Shown: one piece after another, positions 37,264-46,866 of the stretch
Layout: every line of letters begins with the position of its first letter
Numbering within the stretch: the stretch's first letter is position 1
Assembly (NCBI RefSeq): GCF_001306915.1
Contig: NZ_LJTC01000002.1
Location: 196,108-260,107, forward strand
From: Pseudoalteromonas lipolytica
GTDB lineage: Bacteria > Pseudomonadota > Gammaproteobacteria > Enterobacterales > Alteromonadaceae
Length of the DNA stretch: 64,000 nucleotides
Reading direction: 5' to 3'
The notes under the pieces: model-generated
The model's database searches: none
The model's input: the letters and a program-made list of their open reading frames with translations, nothing else
What the model was told of the DNA's origin: nothing
Program-made: the position numbers and the translations under genes

Positions 37264-38148
37264 ATGGATTCACCGTTTAAAACCATAGGTTTAATTGGCA
37301 AACCTAATCACAGCGGGGCAGCTGCCACACTTGCTCGCCTGCACACATTTTTGCGAGCCTTGGGTTTCGAAGTGCTAGTAGAACAGCGCACTGGACGTCA
37401 ACTTCAAGACCTTCCTCAAGAAAACCTAGTTAAATTGGTAGATTTAGGTGAACGAGCAGACTTAGCCATAGTCGTCGGTGGTGATGGCAATATGCTTGGC
37501 GCAGCTCGAGTATTAGCGCGTTTTGATGTCGCTGTGATTGGCGTAAACCGTGGCAACTTAGGCTTTTTAACTGACTTAAACCCAGAAGGTTTTGAAGCGA
37601 GCCTAGAACAAGTGTTAAGTGGCCAGTTCCTTGAGGAAAAACGCTTCTTGCTTGAAGTTGAAGTATATCGCCATGCCGAACTCAAAAGTGCAAACTTGGC
37701 AGTGAATGAAGCGGTACTTCATGCTGATAAAGTTGCGCATATGATCGAGTTTGAGGCCTTTATTAATAACGACTTTGTATTCTCTCAACGCTCTGATGGA
37801 TTAATCGTTTCAACACCAACTGGCTCAACAGCTTATTCATTATCAGGCGGCGGGCCTATTTTAACCCCTGAGCTTAATGCGATTTCATTAGTTCCTATGT
37901 TCCCGCATACATTATCAAGCCGTCCTCTTGTGGTTGACGCTGACAATGAAGTACGTTTAAAGCTTAGCCTCGAAAATACCGACAGCCTACAAGTCAGCTG
38001 TGATAGTCACGTAGTTTTAGCTGTATTACCTGGTGACGAAGTAGTGATTAAAAAAGCAGACAAGCGTCTACGTTTGATCCATCCAAAGGAATACTCTTAC
38101 TACAATGTATTAAGAAAAAAATTAAATTGGGGAAGCCGCTTATTTTAA
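37264..38148 (+). CDS. nadK: NAD kinase
   Basis: A 294-residue enzyme that phosphorylates NAD to [23 protein letters not shown] is the GGDG nucleotide-binding motif. [31 protein letters not shown] (in pieces) and the C-terminal [19 protein letters not shown] all align with E. coli NadK (292 residues). I use ATG 37264 ([16 protein letters not shown]), which aligns with the E. coli start; the open frame goes back 36 codons through non-homologous sequence. Divergent from the HrcA-like gene and upstream of recN, the conserved gammaproteobacterial neighbourhood. Confidence 0.96.
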   Translation: MDSPFKTIGLIGKPNHSGAAATLARLHTFLRALGFEVLVEQRTGRQLQDLPQENLVKLVDLGERADLAIVVGGDGNMLGAARVLARFDVAVIGVNRGNLGFLTDLNPEGFEASLEQVLSGQFLEEKRFLLEVEVYRHAELKSANLAVNEAVLHADKVAHMIEFEAFINNDFVFSQRSDGLIVSTPTGSTAYSLSGGGPILTPELNAISLVPMFPHTLSSRPLVVDADNEVRLKLSLENTDSLQVSCDSHVVLAVLPGDEVVIKKADKRLRLIHPKEYSYYNVLRKKLNWGSRLF

Positions 38149-38244
38149 GTGGCTTTTTTTATCTCAAGCTAATTGCCAAGGCGTATTGATTAGCGCAAAA
38201 TAATAAGACTAAAAGCTGTATTTTTTAAAGGATTCTAAGGCGAA

Positions 38245-38808
38245 ATGAGTTATATCGTTTTTCTTGCTCTATTATTACTTATCACCTTACTAGGTTGTTA
38301 CTGGGTGGTTGAGAGCAATCGTCGTAAAGCTATTGAAGCTGAAAAAAAACGTTTTAATCAACGAGTCAAAGAAATCAATAATGACTTTAAAAATAAATTA
38401 ATTGATTTTAGCGAAGGCAAAATTATCCGCCCTAAGAATATTTCGCGCCTAAATATGATCACCAGCAATTACTTTGTAGTGCAAGCGCACAATGAAGAAA
38501 ATCTCACTTACCTCGAATTCATTAGCGATTTGCTTATCAACACAATCATAATGGAAGCCAGTAAAGCGCAAAGCCCTGAGGAAATTGATCAGCTCGCTGA
38601 CAGGTTACAGTATTTTATGGCTGAATTGCCTTACAACGGCATCGAGTACAATAAAGCGTTTTATCAAGAAGCCTTACCATCGCTGATTGAAGTAATTAAA
38701 TATCAGCCCCCCACCGATTTACAGGACGATCAGCCGCTAGCCCAGAGCACGCAAGCTGCAAATGAATCAGTCCAAGAAAATCAACTGCCAGAATTAAGCA
38801 AAGCTTAA
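38245..38808 (+). CDS. Unknown single-pass membrane protein between nadK and recN
   Basis: A 187-residue protein with one N-terminal membrane helix (IVFLALLLLITLLGCYWVV), a basic stretch and a helical cytoplasmic domain (about 28-150) of mixed charge. The C-terminal 35 residues are Gln/Pro-rich and probably disordered. The AAGG about 10 nt before the ATG is a plausible ribosome site. I do not recognise the family. It lies in the same direction between nadK and recN, where E. coli has no gene, so a DNA-repair role cannot be inferred. Confidence 0.75.
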   Translation: MSYIVFLALLLLITLLGCYWVVESNRRKAIEAEKKRFNQRVKEINNDFKNKLIDFSEGKIIRPKNISRLNMITSNYFVVQAHNEENLTYLEFISDLLINTIIMEASKAQSPEEIDQLADRLQYFMAELPYNGIEYNKAFYQEALPSLIEVIKYQPPTDLQDDQPLAQSTQAANESVQENQLPELSKA

Positions 38809-38835
38809 AAATTTAATTTGCAAAACCCGAAAACA

Positions 38836-38851
38836 CTGTATAAATTAACAG
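38836..38851 (+). promoter_or_regulatory. LexA (SOS) box upstream of recN
   Basis: CTGT, 8 A/T bases, ACAG: a perfect CTGT-N8-ACAG core, 26 nt before the recN start. E. coli recN is also strongly LexA-controlled. Confidence 0.88.
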
Positions 38852-38876
38852 TTAATTGACTGGATGGATAAACAGT

Positions 38877-40550
38877 ATGTTAATCGGGTTAGAAATTAAA
38901 AACTTTGCCATTGTAAGTAATTTAAGTACTGAGTGGCACAATGGTATGACAGCTATTACAGGTGAAACGGGTGCGGGTAAATCAATTGCAATTGATGCCC
39001 TGTCATTATGTTTAGGCGAGCGTGCAGATGCAGGTGCTGTTCGCCCAGGTACGGATCGTGCAGAAATTTGTGCACAATTTGATATTAGCCAACTCCCTCT
39101 TGCCCAGCACTTTTTAGAGCAACATTTACTCTCAAACAGTGAAGGCGAATGTTTACTACGCCGTGTTATTTGCAAAAATGGCCGCAGCAAGAGCTACATT
39201 AATGGCAGCTCAGTTACCGCTGCACAATTAAAAGAGATAGGTCAGTATTTAATTTCTATTCACGGGCAACATGCCCATCAGCATTTATTAAAAGCTGAAC
39301 ATCAGTTGCACCTGCTTGATGCCTATGCCGGCCACAACCAGCTATTAGCTGATGTTAAAGAGCGCTTTAAAGCCTACCAAGCATTAATTAAAGAATTTAA
39401 TCAACTTGAACAACAACAGCAGCAACAAGCAGCTCAAAAGCAATTACTGGAGTATCAAGTAGCTGAACTTGATGAATTTGCCCTGCAACCGGGTGAGTTC
39501 GAAGAGATTGAAGCTGAGCATCATAAACTAAGCCATAGCCAGACTATTTTAGAGTCATGCCAACGTGAGCTACAACACTTATACGAAAGTGATGAGCAAA
39601 GTGCGTGTTCATTGCTGCAACATAGCGCCCAACAATTTACAGAGCTGGCAAGCTACGATGAAAGCTTATCTAGCATAGCATCATTACTGAGTGAAGCTGC
39701 CGTTCAAGTTGAAGAAGCTAGCCGCGAGATACGCAGCTATGTTGATGTAACTGATTTAGACCCTGCCCGGTTAGACGAAGTTGAAACGCGTTTAACAGGT
39801 GCTATGGACCTTGCCCGAAAACATCATATAAAACCAGAAGAGCTGGTAGAATTTCATCAGTCAATCGCAGAAGAGTTAGCATCAATTAGTTATAACAGCG
39901 ACCGCCTTGTTGCTCTCGAAAGCGAAATTAACAATGCCCTTGAGCAATATAAACAAGCAGCAAAACTGTTAAGTGAAAGCCGCCATAAATACGCAGATAC
40001 GCTTAATCAATTAATTAGTGATAGCATGGCTAACTTATCAATGGAAAACGGCAGGTTTGCGATTGATATTCAACAAACTAGCGATAAAGCGCCAAGTGCA
40101 ATGGGTTTTGATACGGTGTCGTTTTTAGTATCTACCAACCCAGGTCAACCGTTACAAGCACTGTCTAAAGTGGCTTCTGGTGGTGAGTTATCGCGAATTA
40201 GTTTAGCTATTCAGGTCATTATTGCTCAGCGTGTTACAACGCCGACTCTTATTTTCGATGAAGTAGATGTGGGTATTTCTGGACCAACCGCGTCTGCAGT
40301 TGGCAAGCTTTTACGCCAATTAGGTAAATCAACTCAAGTTATTTGTGTAACTCACTTGCCGCAGGTTGCAAGCTCTGGACATCAGCAATTTTTTGTAGCT
40401 AAAGAAATTGCAAACGGCGAAACCTACACTCAAATGAATAAGCTATCTAAAGAAGGCCGTATTGATGAAATTGCCCGACTACTTGCCGGTGACAATATCA
40501 GTAAAATGGCTAGAGCAAATGCCAAAGAGCTTATAAGCGCACATGCATAA
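38877..40550 (+). CDS. recN: DNA repair protein RecN
   Basis: A 557-residue SMC-like ATPase for double-strand break repair. Walker A is ITGETGAGKSIAIDAL. The coiled-coil arms (about 160-350) contain a Gln-rich run (QQQQQQAAQ). The signature is LSKVASGGELSRISLAIQ, and Walker B is TLIFDEVDVGISG, followed by VICVTHLPQVASSGHQQF. All match E. coli RecN (553). I use ATG 38877 (MLIGLEIKNFAIV); a TTG at 38856 in the same frame has no homology. The LexA box sits just upstream. Confidence 0.97.
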   Translation: MLIGLEIKNFAIVSNLSTEWHNGMTAITGETGAGKSIAIDALSLCLGERADAGAVRPGTDRAEICAQFDISQLPLAQHFLEQHLLSNSEGECLLRRVICKNGRSKSYINGSSVTAAQLKEIGQYLISIHGQHAHQHLLKAEHQLHLLDAYAGHNQLLADVKERFKAYQALIKEFNQLEQQQQQQAAQKQLLEYQVAELDEFALQPGEFEEIEAEHHKLSHSQTILESCQRELQHLYESDEQSACSLLQHSAQQFTELASYDESLSSIASLLSEAAVQVEEASREIRSYVDVTDLDPARLDEVETRLTGAMDLARKHHIKPEELVEFHQSIAEELASISYNSDRLVALESEINNALEQYKQAAKLLSESRHKYADTLNQLISDSMANLSMENGRFAIDIQQTSDKAPSAMGFDTVSFLVSTNPGQPLQALSKVASGGELSRISLAIQVIIAQRVTTPTLIFDEVDVGISGPTASAVGKLLRQLGKSTQVICVTHLPQVASSGHQQFFVAKEIANGETYTQMNKLSKEGRIDEIARLLAGDNISKMARANAKELISAHA

Positions 40551-40608
40551 CCCATTTTTAGCTATGAAACTTAGATTGTTGATGAATTTGATGGTATAGA
40601 GTTTATAA

Positions 40609-41007
40609 ATGAAAAATAAAAATATACTTACAGCTTTGGGTCTTGCCTTAATAACGCTTAACTCAGGGCATTCGTTTGGCGCAGTGGTTGAGCCACCCTA
40701 TAACGATACGCAGTTAGTCGTTGCTTTATTTAAATGTATTTTGTTTGTCTTGCCCTCAACTACATTGTTGCTGGTTCTATGGAGTCACTGGAAGCACTTA
40801 AGATTTAAGCAATTATTACAAACAGTATTAAATTATTCATTGGTCATCATGTTAGCTAGCTTGATAATGGTTAATCATCTAACAGCTGGGCTTTCATCAT
40901 GGTTAGTTGTGTTTGCTGGTATTCATTCATTGCTTGTTGGCATTAATTATTTATTGGTTAAACAACACACTAACAGGATAAAAAATACACTTACTAGTTG
41001 CTGGTAA
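40609..41007 (+). CDS. Unknown small membrane protein
   Basis: A 132-residue protein with an N-terminal signal or first helix (ILTALGLALITLNSGHSFG) and three further hydrophobic segments (about 36-60, 72-95, 97-116). No conserved motif recognised. A poor ribosome site precedes the ATG. It lies after recN in the same direction, with a bidirectional terminator behind it. Confidence 0.6.
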   Translation: MKNKNILTALGLALITLNSGHSFGAVVEPPYNDTQLVVALFKCILFVLPSTTLLLVLWSHWKHLRFKQLLQTVLNYSLVIMLASLIMVNHLTAGLSSWLVVFAGIHSLLVGINYLLVKQHTNRIKNTLTSCW

Positions 41008-41028
41008 TGAAATTACTTTGGCTGCAAA

Positions 41029-41059
41029 AAAATCGCGAAACAGCACGTTTCGCGATTTT
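41029..41059. terminator. Bidirectional terminator before the first 531-residue gene
   Basis: AAAATCGCGAAAC/GTTTCGCGATTTT stem followed by T-rich sequence on both strands, 22 nt past the stop of the minus-strand gene. Confidence 0.85.
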
Positions 41060-41081
41060 AGTTCTTATTTGCTGATTAGCG

Positions 41082-42677
41082 TTATTCGATTTCGCTAGCT
41101 AAATATATCAAATTCATAAATAAACGGTCTGTCATACTACTAACTCCGGTACCATTGGTATAATTACCAACTTTATTTTGAGAGTTAATAATTGCATTAT
41201 CTGCGAGTAATATATCACCCGATTTCAAGTCAAAAACCACTGTCGGTAAGCCATCTGGATTGACAGCTAACACTTGGCTTTCTTCTGGCATTACTGAGAA
41301 GTATCCCTTTGAACCACCGGCCTGATAAAAGCGTGTAACCTCTCCAAAAGGACCTGCAAATATAGCTTGTTGTATTTGAGAGTTTAAACCTTCTGGGTTT
41401 TGGGTATTTGGTCCATCTTTGTAGCCTTCTCTGGTTACTGTATAACCCCACTTTGAATACACCTTCTCGTCAGTCATATCGGAATCTGATGCTATGATGA
41501 CAACATTTCCTTTCTTCTCTGACCAATTATATAGCTCTGCAATTTCTGTTTCAGTAAAATCACTGTTGTAAAAACTACCCATAAAGAAGATATCAGTGTT
41601 ATAGCTTTCAATCGCTTCCTGAGTAATTGAGCCTGATGCCGCAAAATCATGATTAACCGATACTGATTTAGCTACAACCCCACTTTCACCAAAATTTTCT
41701 GGGCTTGCAAGTTTAGCCATCGGTAAATCAAACAAGTAAGCGTTTAATGTGTAGTTTTGCCATTGTGCCTTTCTTTGCTTATCAATACTCGTAATTACAA
41801 GCGACTCTACTCCTGTACTACAAGTAGGCTGCGCATAACATGCAACAGGCTTTAGAGTATTTAGTGCTAAATCGTTTATTCGCACTGGGTATGTCCCCAA
41901 TGTGCATGTTTTACCTGTTTCGATTGATGCTTTATATAATTTAGTAATATTAAAATTACCTTGATCATTAATGACTTCACGGGAAATTACCAATTCGTCA
42001 TTTTGATTTAGAGCAGCACCTGTTACCGTCGTTAAACCATGTTCAGATTTTTTTGTTAACTCCAGTGTTTCCGGATCCAATAAAAAAATGCTTGTGGCAG
42101 AGATGAGGTAAACCTCACCATTTTTAACAACCATGTCGCCACGCAGAATATCTGAACTACTATCGTAGCCCTTCATATTGCCTAAGAACTGAGTTTCACC
42201 TGAATCAAAAGCAACCTGGTAAAGCTTACTCCCTTTAGAGCCATAAATAACGTCTTTGTTAGGGTCATAAGCAAGACGGGTCATAGGGTTAGTACGTGCC
42301 ACTACAGTGTGTTTGCCTGTAGACATATCAACATAGGCGAGTTGTGTAAATCGATACTTGTCGGCTTTTATAGGCAGATCATTTAACTCTTCATCTGATA
42401 AGTTGAGAACACTCGTATCCAGTTTATAAGTTAAAGGTCTTGGGGCTGAAACATAATAGAGTCTATTTCGATAGCTATCAAAAGCCATTGCTGCGGATGA
42501 GAACTTTGCAGCAGAATGAATGTTAGCCGTTTGCGCTTGCTCATCTAAAGAAAAAACGAAGCCCGAGCTCCCTCTCCCTGAGTTGATTCCATATAACTCA
42601 CCCGTACATTCAGACGCGCTAAGGCCAGCAGGTATTAAGCCTAAAAGGCTAACTGTAGATAATAAAAACTTTTTCAT
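41082..42677 (-). CDS. Secreted paralog A: propeller-like domain plus GATase-like domain
   Basis: A 531-residue exported protein with a signal peptide ending near LSASE. Residues 25-280 show repeated short strands (ELYGINSGRG, NRLYYVSAPRP, FTQLAYVDMSTG, DVIYGSKGSKLYQV, EVYLISATSIFLL), suggesting a beta-propeller. Residues about 300-531 (DIFFMGSFYNSDFTETEIAE, then WSEKKGNVVIIASDSD) look like the alpha/beta GATase-1/ThuA-like fold, but no Cys-His-Glu triad is evident. Four cysteines may form disulphides. It is a near copy in layout and length of the neighbouring 42828-44423 gene. Function unknown; the adjacent BaeSR-like system may control it. Confidence 0.8.
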   Translation of the reverse strand: MKKFLLSTVSLLGLIPAGLSASECTGELYGINSGRGSSGFVFSLDEQAQTANIHSAAKFSSAAMAFDSYRNRLYYVSAPRPLTYKLDTSVLNLSDEELNDLPIKADKYRFTQLAYVDMSTGKHTVVARTNPMTRLAYDPNKDVIYGSKGSKLYQVAFDSGETQFLGNMKGYDSSSDILRGDMVVKNGEVYLISATSIFLLDPETLELTKKSEHGLTTVTGAALNQNDELVISREVINDQGNFNITKLYKASIETGKTCTLGTYPVRINDLALNTLKPVACYAQPTCSTGVESLVITSIDKQRKAQWQNYTLNAYLFDLPMAKLASPENFGESGVVAKSVSVNHDFAASGSITQEAIESYNTDIFFMGSFYNSDFTETEIAELYNWSEKKGNVVIIASDSDMTDEKVYSKWGYTVTREGYKDGPNTQNPEGLNSQIQQAIFAGPFGEVTRFYQAGGSKGYFSVMPEESQVLAVNPDGLPTVVFDLKSGDILLADNAIINSQNKVGNYTNGTGVSSMTDRLFMNLIYLASEIE

Positions 42678-42776
42678 TTTAAATTCCTTTCAATGTAAAA
42701 ATAACTCACTTCCTGTTCAACTTTATTACTATCCTCCTTATAATTTTGAACGAAATTGATATAAAACTCACAAACA

Positions 42777-42805
42777 AAATCGCGAGGCCACAAGCCTCGC
42801 GATTT
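42777..42805 (-). terminator. Terminator after the second 531-residue gene
   Basis: AAATCGCGAGGC/GCCTCGCGATTT stem with a 5-nt loop, followed on the minus strand by TGTTTGTGAGTTTT, 22 nt past the stop. The outer stem (AAATCGCGA) is the same as in the terminator of paralog A. Confidence 0.8.
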
Positions 42806-42827
42806 CAATTAGCGTTTAAAATTACAA

Positions 42828-44423
42828 TTAATCGATTTCACTCGCATAATTGATTAAGTTCATAAATAAACGGTCTGACATGCTCGATACCTCGGTACCA
42901 TCAGTAAAGTTGTCTTCTTTATTTTGTGTTGTCAGCATACCGCTATCAGCAAGTATTATGTCGCCTGTTGCAGCATCTAAAACAATTGTAGGCAAGCCAT
43001 CCTGATTTACAGCTAAGACTTGAGTCCCTGAAGGCATTTCAGAGAAGTAACCTTTTGCGCCACCAGCTTGGAAAAAGCGAAATACTTCACCAAATGGTCC
43101 TGCAAAGATTGCCTCTTGAGCTGCACTACCCACTCCTTCTGGGTTTTGTGTATTTGGACCATCAACATAACCATCGCGAGTAACTGTATAGCCCCAAGTC
43201 GTATACACTTTTTCTTCAGGGTAGTCAGAATCACCCGCTATTATCGCTACGTTTCCTTTTTTAAGGGACCAATTGTAAGCTTCATTTAATTCGCTATCTG
43301 TGAAGTCGCTTTTGTGGAAACTACCAATAAAGAAAACATCGGTGCCATAAGCATCTATCGCAGCTTCAGTAATCGAATTTGCCGCTGCAAAATCATGATT
43401 TACAGATACTGTTTTATAAACAGTTCCCTGTTCACCAAAGTTTTCTGTACTTAAAAGCTTCGCAAGTGGTTTATCCATTAAGTGGCCATTTAGTGTATAA
43501 CCTTGCCACGTTGCTTTTCTTAGCGTATCAATACTTGTAACAACAAAAGAGTCTGGCTCTACACTACATGTAGCTTGAGCATAGCAAGCAACTGGTTTTG
43601 CTGTATTTAGCGCCAAATCATTTATGCGCATCGGGTAGGTTCCCATTGCACACGTTTTGCCAGTCTCAATCGATGCTTTATATAACTTGGTAGTATTATA
43701 GTGACCTTGATCGTTTATAATTTCTCTAGAAATTAATAGCTCACCATTTTGATCAAGCGCAGCACCTGTAACAGCAATTAAGCCATGCTCTGATTTTTTC
43801 GTTAACTCCAATGTGTTCAAATTAACGGAAAAAATACTCGTAGCACTGATCAAAAATAGTTGGCCATCTTTAAAAACCATATCACCGCGTAAAATATCTG
43901 AGCTGTCGCCATAGCCAGTTAAGTTACCAAGTAATGTAGTTTTTCCTGATACAGGATCAACAGTATATAACTTGCTTCCTTTAGAGCCATACATCATGTC
44001 AGTATTAGCGTCATAAGCCAGTCGAGTCATTGGATTAGATCGAGAAACTACTGTGTGTTCACCAGTTGCCATATCAACATAAGCAAGCTGAGTATATTTG
44101 TATTTAGCCCCCTTAATTGGCAGATCTTTTAACTCATCTTCAGATAAGTTCAAATCACTAGGATCAAGTTTGTAAGTTAGCGGTCGAGGAGCTGAAACAT
44201 AATATAAGCGATCCCTTTCACTATCATAGGCCATAGCAGCAGAAGAAAACTTTGCTTTTGAGTGAATAGCGGCTGTTTGCTCTTGCTCATTTAAAGAAAA
44301 AACAATGCCTAGATGGCCGCGACCAGAATTAATTCCATACAACTCACCCGTACATTCATTAGCGACTACATTTGTAGATAAAGCACTTGTGACTGCAAGA
44401 ACTGAAAGTAGCGATTTTTTCAT
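42828..44423 (-). CDS. Secreted paralog B: propeller-like domain plus GATase-like domain
   Basis: A 531-residue exported protein, the tandem duplicate of the 41082-42677 gene. Signal peptide to about VVANE. The same motifs recur at the same positions: GELYGINSGRG, YYVSAPRPLTYKLD, LAYVDMATGEH, MYGSKGSKLY, SATSIFSV, DVFFIGSFHKSDFTDSE and KKGNVAIIAGDSD. Identity runs through the whole length, so the copy is probably relatively recent, though many conservative changes show both have been kept. The 150-nt gap between them contains a terminator and probably a promoter, so they need not be one transcript. No function is recognised. Confidence 0.8.
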   Translation of the reverse strand: MKKSLLSVLAVTSALSTNVVANECTGELYGINSGRGHLGIVFSLNEQEQTAAIHSKAKFSSAAMAYDSERDRLYYVSAPRPLTYKLDPSDLNLSEDELKDLPIKGAKYKYTQLAYVDMATGEHTVVSRSNPMTRLAYDANTDMMYGSKGSKLYTVDPVSGKTTLLGNLTGYGDSSDILRGDMVFKDGQLFLISATSIFSVNLNTLELTKKSEHGLIAVTGAALDQNGELLISREIINDQGHYNTTKLYKASIETGKTCAMGTYPMRINDLALNTAKPVACYAQATCSVEPDSFVVTSIDTLRKATWQGYTLNGHLMDKPLAKLLSTENFGEQGTVYKTVSVNHDFAAANSITEAAIDAYGTDVFFIGSFHKSDFTDSELNEAYNWSLKKGNVAIIAGDSDYPEEKVYTTWGYTVTRDGYVDGPNTQNPEGVGSAAQEAIFAGPFGEVFRFFQAGGAKGYFSEMPSGTQVLAVNQDGLPTIVLDAATGDIILADSGMLTTQNKEDNFTDGTEVSSMSDRLFMNLINYASEID

Positions 44424-44757
44424 ATTATTACACCTAAAAATTAGGCCGACTAACTAAAATAATTAATAAAAATAATTAAATTACTGCTTTAGCATCAGGC
44501 CATTACGTTTAAATTTTGTACGCAATAATTTTATTTCGCTACAGTTCAAACACAATCAGAAATTACTGATTTGTCTCGATTTATTATAAAAACAGACATA
44601 ACAATTAGCACCAATTATGTAAAACACACTTTAGTATTGGCAATGGCTAATAACTTCTGATTTTCTATATTCTCAATGTTTTAATATTCTTACTGCTCCA
44701 TATTTTCCACACATTTTTTCAGTAGCATAACGGCAAACTTGGTCACTGAAATATTTA
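44424..44757. promoter_or_regulatory. Divergent control region between paralog B and the sensor kinase
   Basis: 334 AT-rich bases without a gene. They hold an inverted repeat AATCAG-N6-CTGATT at 44554-44571. Near the kinase, TGCTCCATATTTTCCA (44694-44709) is the reverse complement of a motif repeated upstream of the response-regulator operon. Promoters for both genes must lie here, but I see no unambiguous -35/-10 pair. Confidence 0.5.
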
Positions 44758-46800
44758 ATGAAGCTAACTGTAACTTTAATTCTTGCTCTTCTTTCTCTTC
44801 CTTGTATGGCTAATACAGATCACATACCGCAGATAGAAGAAATATTTGCCTTAGAGCAGAAAGGAAACCTAAAAAAAGCACTATTGTTAATTGAACAACT
44901 ACAAAGCAATAGCACGCCTGTCGCAAAATCAACGATTGATTTGATAAAAGCCCCCATATTAAGAAAACAAGGGCAATACGAGGCTGCAATAGAGTTACTC
45001 TTACCTTTACAGCATATTGCTGAGTTGTCCAAAGAAGAGCATTATCAAATCCAAAAAGAGCTTGGTATCAATTACAGACGTCAAGTTAAAACGACCCAAG
45101 CTCAGCAGCATTATATGGCAGCACTCAAACTAGCTTACGAGTTAAAGGATAAAAACAAACAGGCACAAAGCCATAGTAATCTGGGTACCCTATATGACAC
45201 GTTGAATGATCTAGACCAGTCTATGTTTCAGCAATTAAAAGCACAAAAGCTTTTAATTGGCAGTAAAGATAATGAGTTAATCGCCACCAATTTTTATAAT
45301 TTAGCAAACCTTTCTCATCGCCTAGATGATCTTGCCCAGTCTGAATACTTCTACAAAAAAGCACTTGAGTTTGATATTAAAACAAAAAATCAAATAAACA
45401 TTGCAGATACCAGCTTACAGTTGGCAAAGTTAGTTTATAAACGTGGTGACTATGAGCAAGCTTTACCCTTATTAAAAAATGCCTACTCACGCTTAGCTGA
45501 TTTAAATGCTTATGAAGGAATGGCAACAGCAAAGCATACGCTAATGCAACTATATTTAAAGCTCGAAAATAAACATATGGCTTTAAGTAGTGCAGATTCA
45601 GGCCTCAGAGCAGCACTTAAGTCTGGCTCAGCATTGAGTCAAATATATTCATATTTCAATTTAATTGAACTCCACCTGCCACTTAAGAACTCACAATTGA
45701 TTGACCTCTATTTAAGTCGTTCAAAAGAACTTATCGAAGGAATTGATAATCGGTTACTAAATAAAAAGCTGCATGGCTACACCGCAGTTTATGCCGAACT
45801 TATCGGTGACTACAAACTCGCAACTGAGCAATTGAAGCTTGAAAATAAACTAGCCGAGTCTTTGTTTGAAGAACATTTAAATCAAGCCGTTGAAAAAAAC
45901 AAAAAGCAATTAACAGCAATCGAGCAACAGCAACGTATTGATGATGAAGTGCAAAAAAATAAGCTCACTACTGCACAAATGAATAACCAACGACTAGAAA
46001 AACAGATTTGGTTATTGTCTGCGGGTATTGTTTTGTTGTTCACGACTCTTGCGCTCGTGCTTTATTACTTCAAGCATCGAAAAGCGCTATTTAAAGCAAA
46101 ACTTTATCAATATAACCTGCTTGAAAAAGACAAAATGCTTGCTGATATATCCCATGAATTACGCACCCCTTTAAGCGTATTAAAACTGCATATAGAAGCA
46201 CTTGAGCTCGATATTCAAGAAAACCGCGATCTAGCCTATAGCAAGATTAATGGCAAAATAGCGCAACTTAACAACCTAATTTCAGATGTGTATCAGTTAT
46301 CTCAAGCAGAAAACAAGACTCTCGCGCTAAATCTCCAACGCTTAAATGCTGCAAATATCTTTGCTGAGTACGAGCAAGACATGCGTCATTATGTTCGCAG
46401 CCACCACCTGACATTTTTTTCAGACATTATTATTGCTAATGATGTTGAGATCACGGTAGATAAACAAAAGCTCGATCAGATCCTTAATAATATTTTTACT
46501 AATGCCTGCCTATATACCGACAGCCCAGGTCATGTTCGGCTCAAAGTGAGAACTAACAAGCAAGAGCTGTTTATTCAAGTAGATGATACTTCTCCGGGTG
46601 TAGGTAAAGCCCATATAGGCAAACTCTTTGACCGTTTATATCGTGTTGAAGAATCTCGAAGCCGCGCATCAGGAGGCTCAGGTTTGGGGCTATCAATTTG
46701 CCAGAGTTTTGTCGAATTAATGTCTGGCAGTATCAGTGCATTACCCGGTAAGTCGGGTGGACTATGTATCCGAATTTTACTGCCTTTAAGCAATAAATAA
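44758..46800 (+). CDS. BaeS-like sensor kinase with TPR sensor domain
   Basis: A 680-residue histidine kinase. A signal peptide (MKLTVTLILALLSLPCMA) is followed by about 380 residues of TPR repeats (AQSHSNLGTLYDTLND, IATNFYNLANLSHRLDDLAQ, DTSLQLAKLVYKRGDYEQAL). Then come a membrane helix (about 417-439), HisKA with His466 in ADISHELRTPLSV, and HATPase with FTNACLYTD (N box), DDTSPGVG (G1) and ASGGSGLGLSICQ (G2). The catalytic end matches E. coli BaeS closely. The TPR part is therefore probably periplasmic. The partner is likely the BaeR-like regulator at 47348-48040, although it is encoded on the opposite strand. Confidence 0.88.
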   Translation: MKLTVTLILALLSLPCMANTDHIPQIEEIFALEQKGNLKKALLLIEQLQSNSTPVAKSTIDLIKAPILRKQGQYEAAIELLLPLQHIAELSKEEHYQIQKELGINYRRQVKTTQAQQHYMAALKLAYELKDKNKQAQSHSNLGTLYDTLNDLDQSMFQQLKAQKLLIGSKDNELIATNFYNLANLSHRLDDLAQSEYFYKKALEFDIKTKNQINIADTSLQLAKLVYKRGDYEQALPLLKNAYSRLADLNAYEGMATAKHTLMQLYLKLENKHMALSSADSGLRAALKSGSALSQIYSYFNLIELHLPLKNSQLIDLYLSRSKELIEGIDNRLLNKKLHGYTAVYAELIGDYKLATEQLKLENKLAESLFEEHLNQAVEKNKKQLTAIEQQQRIDDEVQKNKLTTAQMNNQRLEKQIWLLSAGIVLLFTTLALVLYYFKHRKALFKAKLYQYNLLEKDKMLADISHELRTPLSVLKLHIEALELDIQENRDLAYSKINGKIAQLNNLISDVYQLSQAENKTLALNLQRLNAANIFAEYEQDMRHYVRSHHLTFFSDIIIANDVEITVDKQKLDQILNNIFTNACLYTDSPGHVRLKVRTNKQELFIQVDDTSPGVGKAHIGKLFDRLYRVEESRSRASGGSGLGLSICQSFVELMSGSISALPGKSGGLCIRILLPLSNK

Positions 46801-46866
46801 GCTTCTCCATTTTTCCACCATATTTTATTGCTTAAATAGCATAATAAACTACTGTGGAATGGAACC

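Noticed and set aside
39409..39450. CAA/CAG-rich repeat in recN
   Set aside because: It encodes a Gln-rich coiled-coil stretch, common in RecN, and is not a regular repeat.
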